Shown here in pieces: positions 51,453 to 61,200 of a stretch of 64,000 bases of DNA. Below the pieces are notes generated by a model, which worked only from the letters and a program-made list of their open reading frames with translations, did not search any database and was not told the origin of the DNA. The stretch is taken from positions 30,524 to 94,523 of the forward strand of contig CALBLK010000071.1 in assembly GCA_937895845.1 (NCBI GenBank), in the 5' to 3' direction. Numbering within the stretch: the first letter of the stretch is position 1; each line of letters begins with the position of its first letter. The stretch is from an uncultured Prevotella sp. GTDB lineage: Bacteria; Bacteroidota; Bacteroidia; Bacteroidales; Bacteroidaceae. Both the position numbers and the translations under genes were made by a program.

Positions 51453-54413
51453 ATGATGCAACAGACAGCCAACAACTGGAACACTTTCTACCTGAAAGAC
51501 GTGTCGTTTGTCAACCTGATGACACGCCGCATCTTCAATGTGCTCATCGTGGCCAACCCCTATGACGCCTTCATGCTGGAGGACGACGGCCGCGTGGACG
51601 AGAAGATTTTCGACGAGTACATGGACCTCGGGCTGCGCTACCCGCCCACGTTCACGCAGGTGAGCACCACCGAGGAGGCCTACGGGGTGCTCCGGTCGAT
51701 GGCCATCGACCTGGTGATCTGCATGCCGGGCAATGCCGACAACGACGCGTTCAGCGTGGCCCGGGCGGTCAAGGCCGACTCGCCGGGCATCCCCTGCGTG
51801 GTGCTCACGCCCTTCTCCCACGGCATCACGCGCCGCATGCAGGACGAAGACCTCTCCATGTTCGACTATGTGTTCTGCTGGCTGGGCAACACCAACCTCA
51901 TCCTTTCCATCATCAAGCTCATCGAGGACAAGATGAACATCGCGCACGACATCCGCGAGGCGGGCGTGCAGATGATTTTGCTGGTCGAGGACAGCATCCG
52001 CTTCTACAGCGCCATCCTGCCCAACCTGTACAGCTACATCCTGCAGCAGAGCAAGCGGTTCTCGACCGAGGCACTCAACCCGCACGCCGCGGCGCAGCGC
52101 AAGCGGGGGCGGCCCAAGGTGGTGCTGGCCCGCACCTACGAGGAGGCCATGGCGCTCTACGACAGGTATGCCGACAACACGCTCGGGGTCATCTCCGACG
52201 CGCGCTATCCCAGGGAGGGCGAGCCAGACCCCGGCGCAGGCCTCAAGCTGCTGCGCGAAATCCGCAGGCGCGACGAGTATGTGCCGCTCATCCTGCAGAG
52301 CGCGGAGGCGGCCAACAGGCCGCTGGCCGAGGCCGCGGGCTTCAGGTTTGTCGACAAGGGGTCGAAGACGATGGGCATCGACCTGCGCAACATCATGGAG
52401 GAGCACATGGGCTTCGGCGACTTCATCTTCCGCGACCCGGCCACGCGGCGCGAAATCCTGCGGGTGCGGTCGCTCAAGGAGCTGCAGGACAACATCTTCA
52501 AGATACCCTACGACTCGATGCTCTACCACATCTCGCGCAACCACATGAGCCGCTGGCTCTGCGCCAGGGCCATCTTCCCGGTGTCGGCCTTCCTCAAGCA
52601 CGTCACGTGGCACAAGCTGCAGGACGTTGACGCGCACCGCAAGATCATCTTCGACGCCATCGTGCAGTACCGCCGCATGAAGAACCTGGGTGTCGTGGCG
52701 GTGTTCGACCGGGGCAAGTTCGACGCCTACAGCCACTTCGCGCGCATCGGCGAGGGCTCGCTGGGGGGCAAGGGCCGCGGCCTGGCCTTCCTCGACCGCA
52801 TCATCAAGCGGCACCCGGAGTTCGGGCAGTTCGAGGGGGTCGGGGTGTGCATCCCGCGCACCGTGGTGCTCTGCACCGACTTCTTCGACGAGTTCATGGA
52901 GAAGAACAACCTCTACCACGTGGCCCTCAGCGACGCCTCCGACGAGGACATCCTGCAGCACTTTCTCAAGGCACAGCTGCCCGACTCGCTCATTGCCGAC
53001 TTCTTCACTTTCTTCGACGCGGTCAAGGCGCCCATCGCCGTGCGCTCGTCGTCGCTGCTGGAGGACGCGCACTACCAGCCCTTCGCCGGCATCTACTCCA
53101 CCTACATGATTCCCTGCCTTGACGACAAGTACGAGATGCTGCGCATGCTGGCCTGCGCCATCAAGGGGGTCTACGCCTCGGTGTTCTACCGCGACTCCAA
53201 GGCGTACATGGCGGCCACCAGCAACGTGATCGACCAGGAGAAGATGGCGGTCATCCTCCAGGAGGTGGTGGGCAAGCGCTACGGCGACCGCTACTACCCC
53301 AACTTCAGCGGGGTGCTGCGCTCGCTCAACTACTACCCCATCGGCGACGAGAAGGCCGAGGAGGGCATCGCCAGCCTGGCGCTCGGCCTGGGCAAGTATA
53401 TCGTCGACGGCGGACAGACGCTGAGGGTCAGCCCGTACCACCCGCGGCAGGTGCTTCAGACGAGCGAGATGGAGACGGCCCTGCGCGAGACGCAGACGCG
53501 CTTCTACGCGCTGGACATGACGCACGTGGGCGACAACTTCAAGGTTGACGACGGGTTCAACATCCTGAACCTGAGGGTGAAAGAGGCCGACAAGGACGGC
53601 TCGCTGCGCTACATCGCCTCGACCTACGACCCCTGCGACCAGGTGATCCGCGACGGCATCTACGAGGGGGGGCGCAAGGTCATCACCTTCAGCGGGGTGC
53701 TCCAGCACGGGGTGTTCCCCCTGCCCGAACTGCTGCAGATGGCGCAGCGCTACGGCGCCGAGGACATGCGGCGGCCGGTGGAGATCGAGTTTGCCTGCAA
53801 CATCAACGACGACCGCACGGGCACACTCTACCTGCTGCAGATCCGCCCGATAGTGGACAGCAAGCAGGTGCTTGACTGCGACCTCGACGCCATTCCCGAC
53901 AGCCGGTGCCTGCTGCGCTCGGACAAGTCGCTGGGCCACGGCATCAGCGAGGACGTGACCGACGTGGTGTACGTGAAGACGGACGACAGCTACACGGCGG
54001 CCAACAACCCTGCCGTGGCCAGTGACATCGAGCGCATCAACAGGAAGTTCCTTGACGAGGGCAGAAACTACATCCTTGTGGGCCCGGGGCGCTGGGGGTC
54101 GAGCGACTACTGGCTGGGGGTCCCGGTGAAATGGCCGCACATCAGCGCGGCGAGGGTCATTGTCGAGGCGGGCCTCAGGAACTACCGTGTCGACCCGAGC
54201 CAGGGCACGCACTTCTTCCAGAACCTCACTTCGTTCGGCGTGGGCTACTTCACGGTGAACAGCTACGCGGGCGACGGCATCTACAGAAAGGACATCCTCG
54301 ACGCCATGCCGGCGGTCGACGAGACGCCGTATGTGCGCCACGTGCGCTTCGACCGCCCGCTCAAAATCATGATGGACGGCAAGAAGCAGCGCGGGGTGGT
54401 GGTCATGGCGTGA
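51453..54413 (+). CDS. REC-REC-PPDK_N protein (PEP synthase-like, no phosphotransfer domains)
   Basis: A 986-residue cytoplasmic protein of unknown activity. The N-terminus carries two receiver-like domains. The first (FNVLIVANPYDAF ... DLVICMPGNADND) lacks a clear phospho-site. The second (MILLVEDSIRFYSA; GVISDARYP; LILQSAEAAN; VDKGSKTMG) keeps Asp, acidic and Lys positions. The middle is an ATP-grasp PPDK_N/PEP-synthase domain (GEGSLGGKGRGLAFLDRI; IAVRSSSLLEDAHYQPFAG). There is no swivelling His domain (no SHAAI-type motif) and no TIM-barrel. A conserved C-terminal module contains VGPGRWGSSDYWLGVPVKW. Start ATG 51453 follows the shared divergent promoter. Confidence 0.85.
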   Translation: MMQQTANNWNTFYLKDVSFVNLMTRRIFNVLIVANPYDAFMLEDDGRVDEKIFDEYMDLGLRYPPTFTQVSTTEEAYGVLRSMAIDLVICMPGNADNDAFSVARAVKADSPGIPCVVLTPFSHGITRRMQDEDLSMFDYVFCWLGNTNLILSIIKLIEDKMNIAHDIREAGVQMILLVEDSIRFYSAILPNLYSYILQQSKRFSTEALNPHAAAQRKRGRPKVVLARTYEEAMALYDRYADNTLGVISDARYPREGEPDPGAGLKLLREIRRRDEYVPLILQSAEAANRPLAEAAGFRFVDKGSKTMGIDLRNIMEEHMGFGDFIFRDPATRREILRVRSLKELQDNIFKIPYDSMLYHISRNHMSRWLCARAIFPVSAFLKHVTWHKLQDVDAHRKIIFDAIVQYRRMKNLGVVAVFDRGKFDAYSHFARIGEGSLGGKGRGLAFLDRIIKRHPEFGQFEGVGVCIPRTVVLCTDFFDEFMEKNNLYHVALSDASDEDILQHFLKAQLPDSLIADFFTFFDAVKAPIAVRSSSLLEDAHYQPFAGIYSTYMIPCLDDKYEMLRMLACAIKGVYASVFYRDSKAYMAATSNVIDQEKMAVILQEVVGKRYGDRYYPNFSGVLRSLNYYPIGDEKAEEGIASLALGLGKYIVDGGQTLRVSPYHPRQVLQTSEMETALRETQTRFYALDMTHVGDNFKVDDGFNILNLRVKEADKDGSLRYIASTYDPCDQVIRDGIYEGGRKVITFSGVLQHGVFPLPELLQMAQRYGAEDMRRPVEIEFACNINDDRTGTLYLLQIRPIVDSKQVLDCDLDAIPDSRCLLRSDKSLGHGISEDVTDVVYVKTDDSYTAANNPAVASDIERINRKFLDEGRNYILVGPGRWGSSDYWLGVPVKWPHISAARVIVEAGLRNYRVDPSQGTHFFQNLTSFGVGYFTVNSYAGDGIYRKDILDAMPAVDETPYVRHVRFDRPLKIMMDGKKQRGVVVMA

Positions 54414-54455
54414 CGCGAAAGCCGGGGCCGGGCGGACGGCAAGCCGGGTCTGTAT

Positions 54456-54582
54456 GCGAAACGCACCGTTTCATGCGATGAAACGGTGCGTTTTGCGTTC
54501 CCGAACGGTGCGTTTCGCACGCCAGAACGGTGCGTTTGGCGCGGCGATACGGTGCGTTTCGCGCGATGAAACGGCGCGTTTC
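54456..54582. repeat. 22-bp-period repeat array, locus 3 (six units) with hairpin
   Basis: Core AACGGTGCGTT recurs at 22-bp steps, with reference bases at 54487, 54509, 54531, 54553 and 54575. An inverted first unit (AACGCACCGTT, 54461-54471) precedes them. Units one and two form an 18-bp hairpin (54456-54473 with 54479-54496, one G-T pair), which may terminate the upstream gene. The last unit touches the stop codon of the leftward esterase gene. Confidence 0.87.
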
Positions 54583-54585
54583 GCA

Positions 54586-55590
54586 CTACTCGCCGCTGTG
54601 AAGGCGCGAATCAAACGCCATCACGTCGTCCCAGGTCTTGAACGTGTCCGAGCCGAAGGCGATGCGCGTGCCGATGAAACCGGCCGATCCGTTGGCTTCG
54701 CTTCCGTCTATCAGGAAGTCGCCATAGAGCAGGTCCTTGCGGTTGGTGAGCACCAGGCGGTTCCACGCGGCCACGCCAAAGGTGTCGGCCACCCACTGCT
54801 GCAGGCGCGGGGCGTAGGCGGTGTCGTTGGTGGGAAGGGCGCCCACCAGATAGACATCGTAGTGGTCGAGCAGCTGGCGGTAGGCCTTGACGGCGCTCGG
54901 GGCGGGCTGGCCGCCGCGCTCGGCGGTGCGCTCGATGCAGACATACATGATTTCGCGCTGGCGGCCTTCCTGCCTGTCGTCAATCCAGCGGATGACGGGC
55001 ACCACGCTGTGAAGCAGGATGCTGTCGTTGAGCCGGTGCTCGCCGTGAAAGTGGATGGCGTTGGCATAGTGCCCAGCAAACAGGCCGAAAGTGTGGACAA
55101 CGGGGTCTTCCAGGCCGAAGAGGCCGTAGACGCTGGCCTTCTCCGTGTCAGCGCCCACGAAGCACTGCTCGGTGGCGGCCTGGTACTCGGCCAGCAGCTG
55201 CTTGGTCATCATGAACTCCTGCACGCCGTCCTCGCGGGGGTTGAGGAAGGTCACCCGCCCGAGCATGTTGTTCTTCAGGATGGTCTGCCCCATCTGGAAG
55301 GCGGGGTTCACCAGGATGCGGTCGTAGCCGCGCAGGGTCTCGGCATACATGCCGCCCATGGAGGTGCCTATAATCAGGTCGGGGCGCTCGCGCTCGCACA
55401 CGCCGCGCAGCAGGCCGAGAGCCTCGGCGGGGTGGACGGGCAGGTCGGGGGCCACCACGGTGGCGCCGGGCAGCAGCTGGCGCAGACTGGTCACCGTGCC
55501 CGAACGGCCCGACGAGGCGAAGCCGTGGACATAGAGTATCTTCTTGTTCCTCATCAGTCCGGGGAACGACCGGGAATAGTGCTGTTCCAT
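54586..55590 (-). CDS. YqiA/YcfP-like alpha/beta hydrolase fused to a degenerate NT5C-like HAD domain
   Basis: The N-terminal part (KILYVHGFASSGRSGTVTSL; DLIIGTSMGGMYAE with the nucleophile Ser in GTSMGG; NPAFQMGQ) is a small YqiA-type esterase. From about residue 215 the sequence changes to one like 5'(3')-deoxyribonucleotidases of the HAD family: QQWVADTFGV, LVLTNRKDLLYGDFLI, AGFIGTRIAFGS. HAD motif I is MYVCIERTAE, where the nucleophile Asp would be Cys. Motif II Ser/Thr looks replaced (YLVGAL), and motif IV reads LIDG instead of LIDD. The C-terminal part is therefore likely non-catalytic. Start ATG 55590; the upstream ATG lies in the promoter. Confidence 0.8.
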   Translation of the reverse strand: MEQHYSRSFPGLMRNKKILYVHGFASSGRSGTVTSLRQLLPGATVVAPDLPVHPAEALGLLRGVCERERPDLIIGTSMGGMYAETLRGYDRILVNPAFQMGQTILKNNMLGRVTFLNPREDGVQEFMMTKQLLAEYQAATEQCFVGADTEKASVYGLFGLEDPVVHTFGLFAGHYANAIHFHGEHRLNDSILLHSVVPVIRWIDDRQEGRQREIMYVCIERTAERGGQPAPSAVKAYRQLLDHYDVYLVGALPTNDTAYAPRLQQWVADTFGVAAWNRLVLTNRKDLLYGDFLIDGSEANGSAGFIGTRIAFGSDTFKTWDDVMAFDSRLHSGE

Positions 55591-55611
55591 ATCTCTCTTG
55601 CTTTTACGGTG

Positions 55612-55619
55612 CAAAGCTA
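55612..55619 (-). promoter_or_regulatory. -7 element for the esterase gene
   Basis: On the minus strand TAGCTTTG lies 22 bp before ATG 55590. No -33 TTG is evident. Confidence 0.5.
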
Positions 55620-55650
55620 CTGCTATTTTAGGAAAAACAGCCGGTCTGGC

Positions 55651-55681
55651 TTTGATTTTCGGTGGCTTTGCATTACTTTTG
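55651..55681 (+). promoter_or_regulatory. Promoter of the 55706 regulator gene
   Basis: TTTG at 55651-55654, 19-bp spacer, TACTTTTG at 55674-55681. This excludes the upstream in-frame ATG at 55598 and leaves a leader of about 20 nt. Confidence 0.85.
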
Positions 55682-55705
55682 CATCAAACCACATCAACAA
55701 ATCCG

Positions 55706-58075
55706 ATGAGTGACCTGTATATCAAGGTGAGCGTGTGCCTGCTTCTGCTTGGTCAGCTGCCATGCTGGGCCGTGGCCGGAGAGGCTGTGTGGGGCAGCGT
55801 GACCAGCGAGAACGGACTGTCCGACAACTCCATCCACTGTATTCTGCGTGACCGGCTGGGTTTTGTTTGGTTGGGTTCAAACAGGGGGATTGACCGCTAT
55901 GACGGCACCAGAGTGGTCCGCACACAGGTGGCGGCTGGCGGAACGGGCGAAAGACAGGCCGAGCCACAGCCTTTCACCTGTATGATAGAGGAAGACGGCG
56001 AGCACCTGCTGGCCGGCGGCCAGAGCGGACTGTGGCGGGTGGACAAGCGCCATCTGACCCTGCAGCGCGTGATGGCCGACCGCATAGACCAGCCCGTCAC
56101 GCGGCTGGCCAAGGTTGGAAACGCCATTCTGATGTGTACTCCAGACGGGGCGCTGCGACTGGAAGGCGGCAAGCTGTCGGCCGCCCGAGCCATGCCACCG
56201 GCACCCCCAACAGCGTTTGACTACACCGGCTGGGGGCGCTTTGACAAGGCAGCGACAGCCTACCTTGACCCTGCCGGCATACCCTGGGTGGGCTATCTCT
56301 TCTTTGGAGCCGACTATGGCTATCTTGACCGCGGACTGTTCCACACGTTTGCAATCGGCGACAGGTACCGCAGCAGGGGCCACAACACACGGAGCTACCT
56401 GCTGGACGGCACCCGGGTGCTGGTGGCCGACAACGAGGGGCTGGCCGTGACCGACCGGGCAAGCGGCCGGGTGACCAGGGTAGACCTCAGGCTCAAGCGG
56501 CCAACGACAGTGACCGCCATGATGCGCCAGGGCGCAAGCTACCTGCTGGCCACCATCGGCGGAGGCATCCGTGTGGTGAGCGCCTACACGCTCACGCTGA
56601 CAGACAGCATCATGGCCGGGGCCTCAGTCTACCAGCTGGCAGAGCACAAGGGAAGGCTGTGGGCGTGCACCTCCAAGGGACTGTTCTTCAGACAGGCCGG
56701 GACAGGGGCCGAGCATCTGTTCACCGACCGCAACTCGCAGCTGCCCGACAACGAGGTGTTCTGCATCGGATTCGACAGCGGCGGGCGGGGCCTGGCAAGC
56801 ACCAGGGGCGGACTGTGCGTCTACGACCCCGAAAGCCAAGCCCTGTCCGTGACCGAGGTGCCCAGGCAGCTGGCCCAAACAGGAAAGTTGCGCAGCATCG
56901 AGCGCTGGCAGGGAGACAAGCTGCTGCTCATCCCCCAATATGGCTACCCGGTGGTTTACCACCCCAAGAGTCACAGCGCACGGACGCTCAAGTTAGCCAT
57001 CAGCGAGGAGACTCCGTCGATATTGGCAGTCAAGCAGCTCAAAAAAGGCCATTTCATCGTGATGACATCCACCGGACTCTATCTGACAGGCCGGGCCGGC
57101 TTCCGCCGCTTCGGCTATATCGACGGCTTGCCGAGCATGCAGTTTCAAGCCGGCTCGGCCACACTGACCCGTGGCGACACGCTCTGGGTTGCCACCACAG
57201 GAGGACTGGTGTGGGCAGACGCCGGCCTCTTGTGCGACAAGCGTTTTGACAAGATTCCCATGGTGCTGCAGGAGATTCAGACCGACCACTGGTTCAGTGA
57301 CGCCGAGGTGAACGACGTCATCTACGACAACCGGCTGTCGCTGAGCCGCCACGACAACACATTCACGGTGAGGTTCCAGCCCTTGGTCTATGGCAACACC
57401 GGCGGCATCCGCTTCCGCTACCGCCTGGAGGGCTACGAAGACGAGTGGCACCTGGCTGATGCCGAACGGCGCATCTTCTACCGCAACCTGCCCGTGGGAA
57501 CCTACCTGCTGAACATCGAGGCTGAGGGCATGCCCGAGATGGGCATGGCGGTCAGGGTGGAAGTCCCCATGACCAACCAGGCTATCCTGCTCATCGTCAT
57601 GGCCGTGACAGTCATCGGACTGGTGGGGCACATCCTTTACTGCCACCACTACAAGCGGCCTTATTTCTGGATGGCATTTTTCCCAAAGCCCGAGAAATAC
57701 CGCAAGAACAAACTTACCCGCGAAGAGGGCGAGGCACTTCAGCGACAGTTGGAAACGGTGATGGAACAGAAAAAGCCCTATCTCAACCCGGACTTGCAGA
57801 TGAGCGGCCTGGCCCGGCTGCTAGGCTGCACCTCCCACCAGCTGTCACAGCTGTTCACCCAGCAGTTGGGGCGCAACTACTACGACTTCATCGCAGAGTA
57901 CCGCATCAAGGAGTTCAAGCGGTTAGCCGCACTCAGGGAATACGACCGCTACACCATATCGGCGCTGAGCGAGCTGTGCGGCTTCCGCTCGCGCAACCCG
58001 TTTTTGGTGGCCTTCAAGAAACACACAGGCACAACACCCAGGGAATATGTGAAAAACATGAGGGAGAAACGTTAA
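55706..58075 (+). CDS. Propeller-Y_Y_Y sensor with direct AraC output (HTCS-like, no kinase)
   Basis: A 789-residue membrane regulator. It has a signal/anchor (MSDLYIKVSVCLLLLGQLPC) and a two-component-like beta-propeller starting VTSENGLSDNSIHCILRDRL and DRLGFVWLGSNRGIDRYDG. The Y_Y_Y domain contains FRYRLEGYEDEWHLADAERR. One membrane segment (AILLIVMAVTVIGLVGHILY) leads to a cytoplasmic C-terminal AraC HTH (YDFIAEYRIKEFKRLAALRE; TISALSELCGFRSRNPFLVA; TGTTPREYVKNM). No histidine kinase, HATPase or receiver domain is present, unlike classical hybrid two-component regulators. It sits 202 bp upstream of a secreted lyase-like gene that it may control. Confidence 0.87.
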   Translation: MSDLYIKVSVCLLLLGQLPCWAVAGEAVWGSVTSENGLSDNSIHCILRDRLGFVWLGSNRGIDRYDGTRVVRTQVAAGGTGERQAEPQPFTCMIEEDGEHLLAGGQSGLWRVDKRHLTLQRVMADRIDQPVTRLAKVGNAILMCTPDGALRLEGGKLSAARAMPPAPPTAFDYTGWGRFDKAATAYLDPAGIPWVGYLFFGADYGYLDRGLFHTFAIGDRYRSRGHNTRSYLLDGTRVLVADNEGLAVTDRASGRVTRVDLRLKRPTTVTAMMRQGASYLLATIGGGIRVVSAYTLTLTDSIMAGASVYQLAEHKGRLWACTSKGLFFRQAGTGAEHLFTDRNSQLPDNEVFCIGFDSGGRGLASTRGGLCVYDPESQALSVTEVPRQLAQTGKLRSIERWQGDKLLLIPQYGYPVVYHPKSHSARTLKLAISEETPSILAVKQLKKGHFIVMTSTGLYLTGRAGFRRFGYIDGLPSMQFQAGSATLTRGDTLWVATTGGLVWADAGLLCDKRFDKIPMVLQEIQTDHWFSDAEVNDVIYDNRLSLSRHDNTFTVRFQPLVYGNTGGIRFRYRLEGYEDEWHLADAERRIFYRNLPVGTYLLNIEAEGMPEMGMAVRVEVPMTNQAILLIVMAVTVIGLVGHILYCHHYKRPYFWMAFFPKPEKYRKNKLTREEGEALQRQLETVMEQKKPYLNPDLQMSGLARLLGCTSHQLSQLFTQQLGRNYYDFIAEYRIKEFKRLAALREYDRYTISALSELCGFRSRNPFLVAFKKHTGTTPREYVKNMREKR

Positions 58076-58101
58076 GATACAGATGGCGGTTTCATCCAAA
58101 A

Positions 58102-58217
58102 TTGCACTTTTCAACGGAAAAGTGCAACGGCAAGCAAAACCTAAGACCATGTTTCTCAGACGGTTATCAAGAAAGTGCAACTACCCCCTTGGTGAAAGGG
58201 CTATTGGGTTCACCAAG
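58102..58217. promoter_or_regulatory. Candidate operator cluster upstream of the lyase gene
   Basis: AAAGTGCAAC occurs directly at 58119-58128 and 58172-58181 (53 bp apart). Its reverse TTGCACTTT at 58102-58110 makes an 11-bp palindrome, TTGCACTTTTC-AACG-GAAAAGTGCAA (58102-58127). A second inverted repeat, CTTGGTGAA (58188-58196) with TTCACCAAG (58209-58217), follows. Confidence 0.6.
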
Positions 58218-58243
58218 TGTGCCACACCTGTTTGATTTATCAC

Positions 58244-58251
58244 TATCTTTG
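58244..58251 (+). promoter_or_regulatory. -7 element for the lyase-like gene
   Basis: TATCTTTG matches TAnnTTTG. The TTTG at 58231-58234 is only 9 bp upstream, so the -33 site is unclear, as expected for an activator-dependent promoter. Confidence 0.55.
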
Positions 58252-58277
58252 CAGCAAGAATCCAATAACTTAACTTT

Positions 58278-61200
58278 ATGCGTAAAACTATTCTTATCAT
58301 GATGATGTGCCTGTGTGCCCTGACGGCCATGCGGGCCCAGGACGCTGTGCTGAAAATGCGCCTCGACGGCTCCGCCGTGGAGGGGGCAACCATGACCGAC
58401 GCGGTGTCGGGCATCAGGGCCACGCTGAAAAACGGGGCTGCTGTGGAGCCGATGGACAGCTTCATGGTGGTCAGCCTCGGCGCCACCAAGGGCTATGTCA
58501 ACCTCTCGGCGGCCGCCGGACAGCTGCTGGCCGGCATGGACAGCTATTCAATCTCGGTGTACTACCTGGTTGACGAGGAGGCCACAGTCGATGGAATGGG
58601 CTATTTTCTGTGGGCGTTCTCCACGATGCCGGCCAACACGGCCAGCGAGGGGGCCTACACGGGCTACCGGCTCAACGTGCAGCGCATCGCCGCGTCGCCG
58701 GGGGGATATGGCGCAGAGACAGGCGCAGAAGTGGGCACGGCCTCGCCCAGGGGGAAATGGATGCACGTGGCCTACACGCAGGACGGGGCCGGCGGCAAGC
58801 TCTACATCAACGGCAAGCTGACCAAGAGCATCGGCAACATGCCGAAAAACTCGGCGGTGTTTGCGGCCGGCGCGCCGGAATACTGCTGGGTGGGGCGCGC
58901 GCCGTTCAGCGCGGACAACTACCTGGCCTCGACGCTGGTCTATGACTTCGCGCTCTACCAGGGGGCACTGACAGCCGCCGAGGTGGCGCAGAAAGCGGAG
59001 CTGACCGGACAGCTGGACGAGGCGTACCTGCACGGCACGGCGGGCGACCCGGCACAGCTGGAGAGCTGCATCGAAGCCGCCGCGCAGAAGGCGGACGGCG
59101 GAAAGGACCGGTATATGCCGGGGGCGGTGGCCGACCTGGAGGACGTGCTCATCGCAGCCAGGCTGATGGTGGAGCGCGGAGGCTACACGCAGCGGCTCTA
59201 CGACAAGATGCAGGCCAGCGTGGAGCGGGCGCTCAAGGCCATGCTGGACACCGAGGGCATGGTGTTCGACCTGTCGGACGTCACAGAGGCCTACGACCCC
59301 GACCGGGGCTTCGTCCACCCGGGAGGCATGCACACGCAGGCCGACTTCGACCGCATCAAGCGGCAGCTGGCCGAGGGCAACCAGAAGGTGACCGAGGCTT
59401 ACAACGTGCTCAAGGCGTCGGAATGGGCGCAGAGCGGAACGGCCACATGGCCGGTGGAGACCATCATCCGCGGCGGCGGCTCGGGACAGAACTACATCAA
59501 CGCGGCACGCGGGGCGGCCATCGCCTACCAGAACGCGCTGCGATGGAAGATTGAGGGCAACAAGGCGTTCGCCCGGCACGCGGTCGACGTGCTGATGGCG
59601 TGGGCAAGGGTGTGCAAGACGGTGGGCGGCGACTCCAACTGGGCGCTGGCGGCCGGACTGTACGGCTACGAGTTTGCACAGGCGGCTGAGCTGGTGCGCG
59701 ACTACGAGGGCTGGAGCCGCGAGGACTTCAAGTTCTTCCAAGACTGGATGCTGCGGGTGTGGTACGCCGGAAACATCAAGTTCCTGCGGGGCCGCAACGG
59801 CACGTGGGAGAACTGGGTGGGCAACCAGGGGGGCTACCGCCCGGGGCACTACTGGAGCAACTGGCCGCTGTGCAACGCGCTGTCGGCCATCACCATCGGC
59901 ATCCTGTGCGACGATGTGTTTATCTACAACCAGGGACTGAGCTTCCTCAAATATGACCAGGCGGGCACGTTCAAGGACCCGCGCACGGCCGACCCCATCC
60001 TGAACGACGGCTGCACGGAGTTTATCGGCAACCTGGTGGTGACCAAGAGCAAGACTTCGTTGGAGACGGGGGCCTACGGCGAGATGGGGCAGATGCAGGA
60101 GAGCGGGCGCGACGGAGGCCATGCGGCCATGGCGCTGGGACTGGCCGTGGACATCGCCCACACGGCGTGGAACCAGGGCGACGACCTCTTCTCGTACATG
60201 GACAACCGGCTGGCCGCGGGCATCGAGTTCGTGGCGGCGTGCACGCAGAACGTGCAGGGACTGCCCTGGACAAACTACAAGTATGTGGACTGCCGCACGG
60301 CATGGCACAACGGATGGCTGATGGGCGGGCCGGCAGAGCCGGCCGAGGTGCGCAACTACTGGGGCACGGTCATCGGGCACTACGAGGGCGTGAAGGGGGT
60401 GAAGATGCCCTACGCCGAGAGGGCCTACAGCCAGATGGGCGTCGACGGCGGCCCTTACGGCGGAGCGAGCGGCCCCTACGACCACCTGGGCTTCTCGGTG
60501 CTGACCAACACGTATGACGGCATTGCCCCGGCCGACAGGGTGCCCACGCTGCTCACACCGAAAATGGAGTATGACGGCAAGGTGATCGACCACAACGAAC
60601 TGGGCGGACTGACCAACACGTTCAACTCGCCCAACACCACGGGGCTGCCCAAGGGCAGCGTGGTGAAGCTGATGCCGCAGCTGCCCGAGGGAGCCGAAGA
60701 CACGGGCAAGTGGCGGTGGAACACGGGCGAGACCACCAAGGACATCACCGTGACCGCGGACAGGAGCTACATGTACCGGGTGACCTACACCAACGCCAAC
60801 GGCATTGAGAGCCACCAGGTGTTCGCCATGGCGGTGCAGGGCGACTGCCAGCCCTCGCCCGGAATGACCACAACGGCCACAAGCGACGGGCAGACGGCCG
60901 AAGGCGGAGCCACGCTCAACGCCTTCTACGGCAGCGAGGCCACGCTCACCGTCAGCGGATGGCTCGACCAGACCACCTGTCTCTGGGACAACGGCGAGAC
61001 AGGCTTCAGCCGCACAACGAAGCCCATCGTGCGCGACCGCGACTTCAGGGTGTGCTACCAGAACCAGGGCGGACGCAAGCAGGCGTTCACGTTCAGGGTC
61101 AAGGTGCAGTATTTCCGCCCGGACATGGTGGTCAACGGCACCACGCTCAAGGACACGACAACCGTGGTGGTGAAGAGCGGTACAACGGTGGTGCTGGCTC

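Noticed and set aside
51246..54341. Very long leftward open frame continuing the AraC regulator upstream
   Set aside because: It is the antisense of the REC-REC-PPDK_N gene in GC-rich DNA; the regulator's first membrane helix starts at ATG 51245.
54466..54486. parS site for ParB (GTTTCATGCGATGAAAC)
   Set aside because: It resembles GTTTCACGTGAAAC only in the arms; the centre is three bases longer, and it is explained by inverted 22-bp units.
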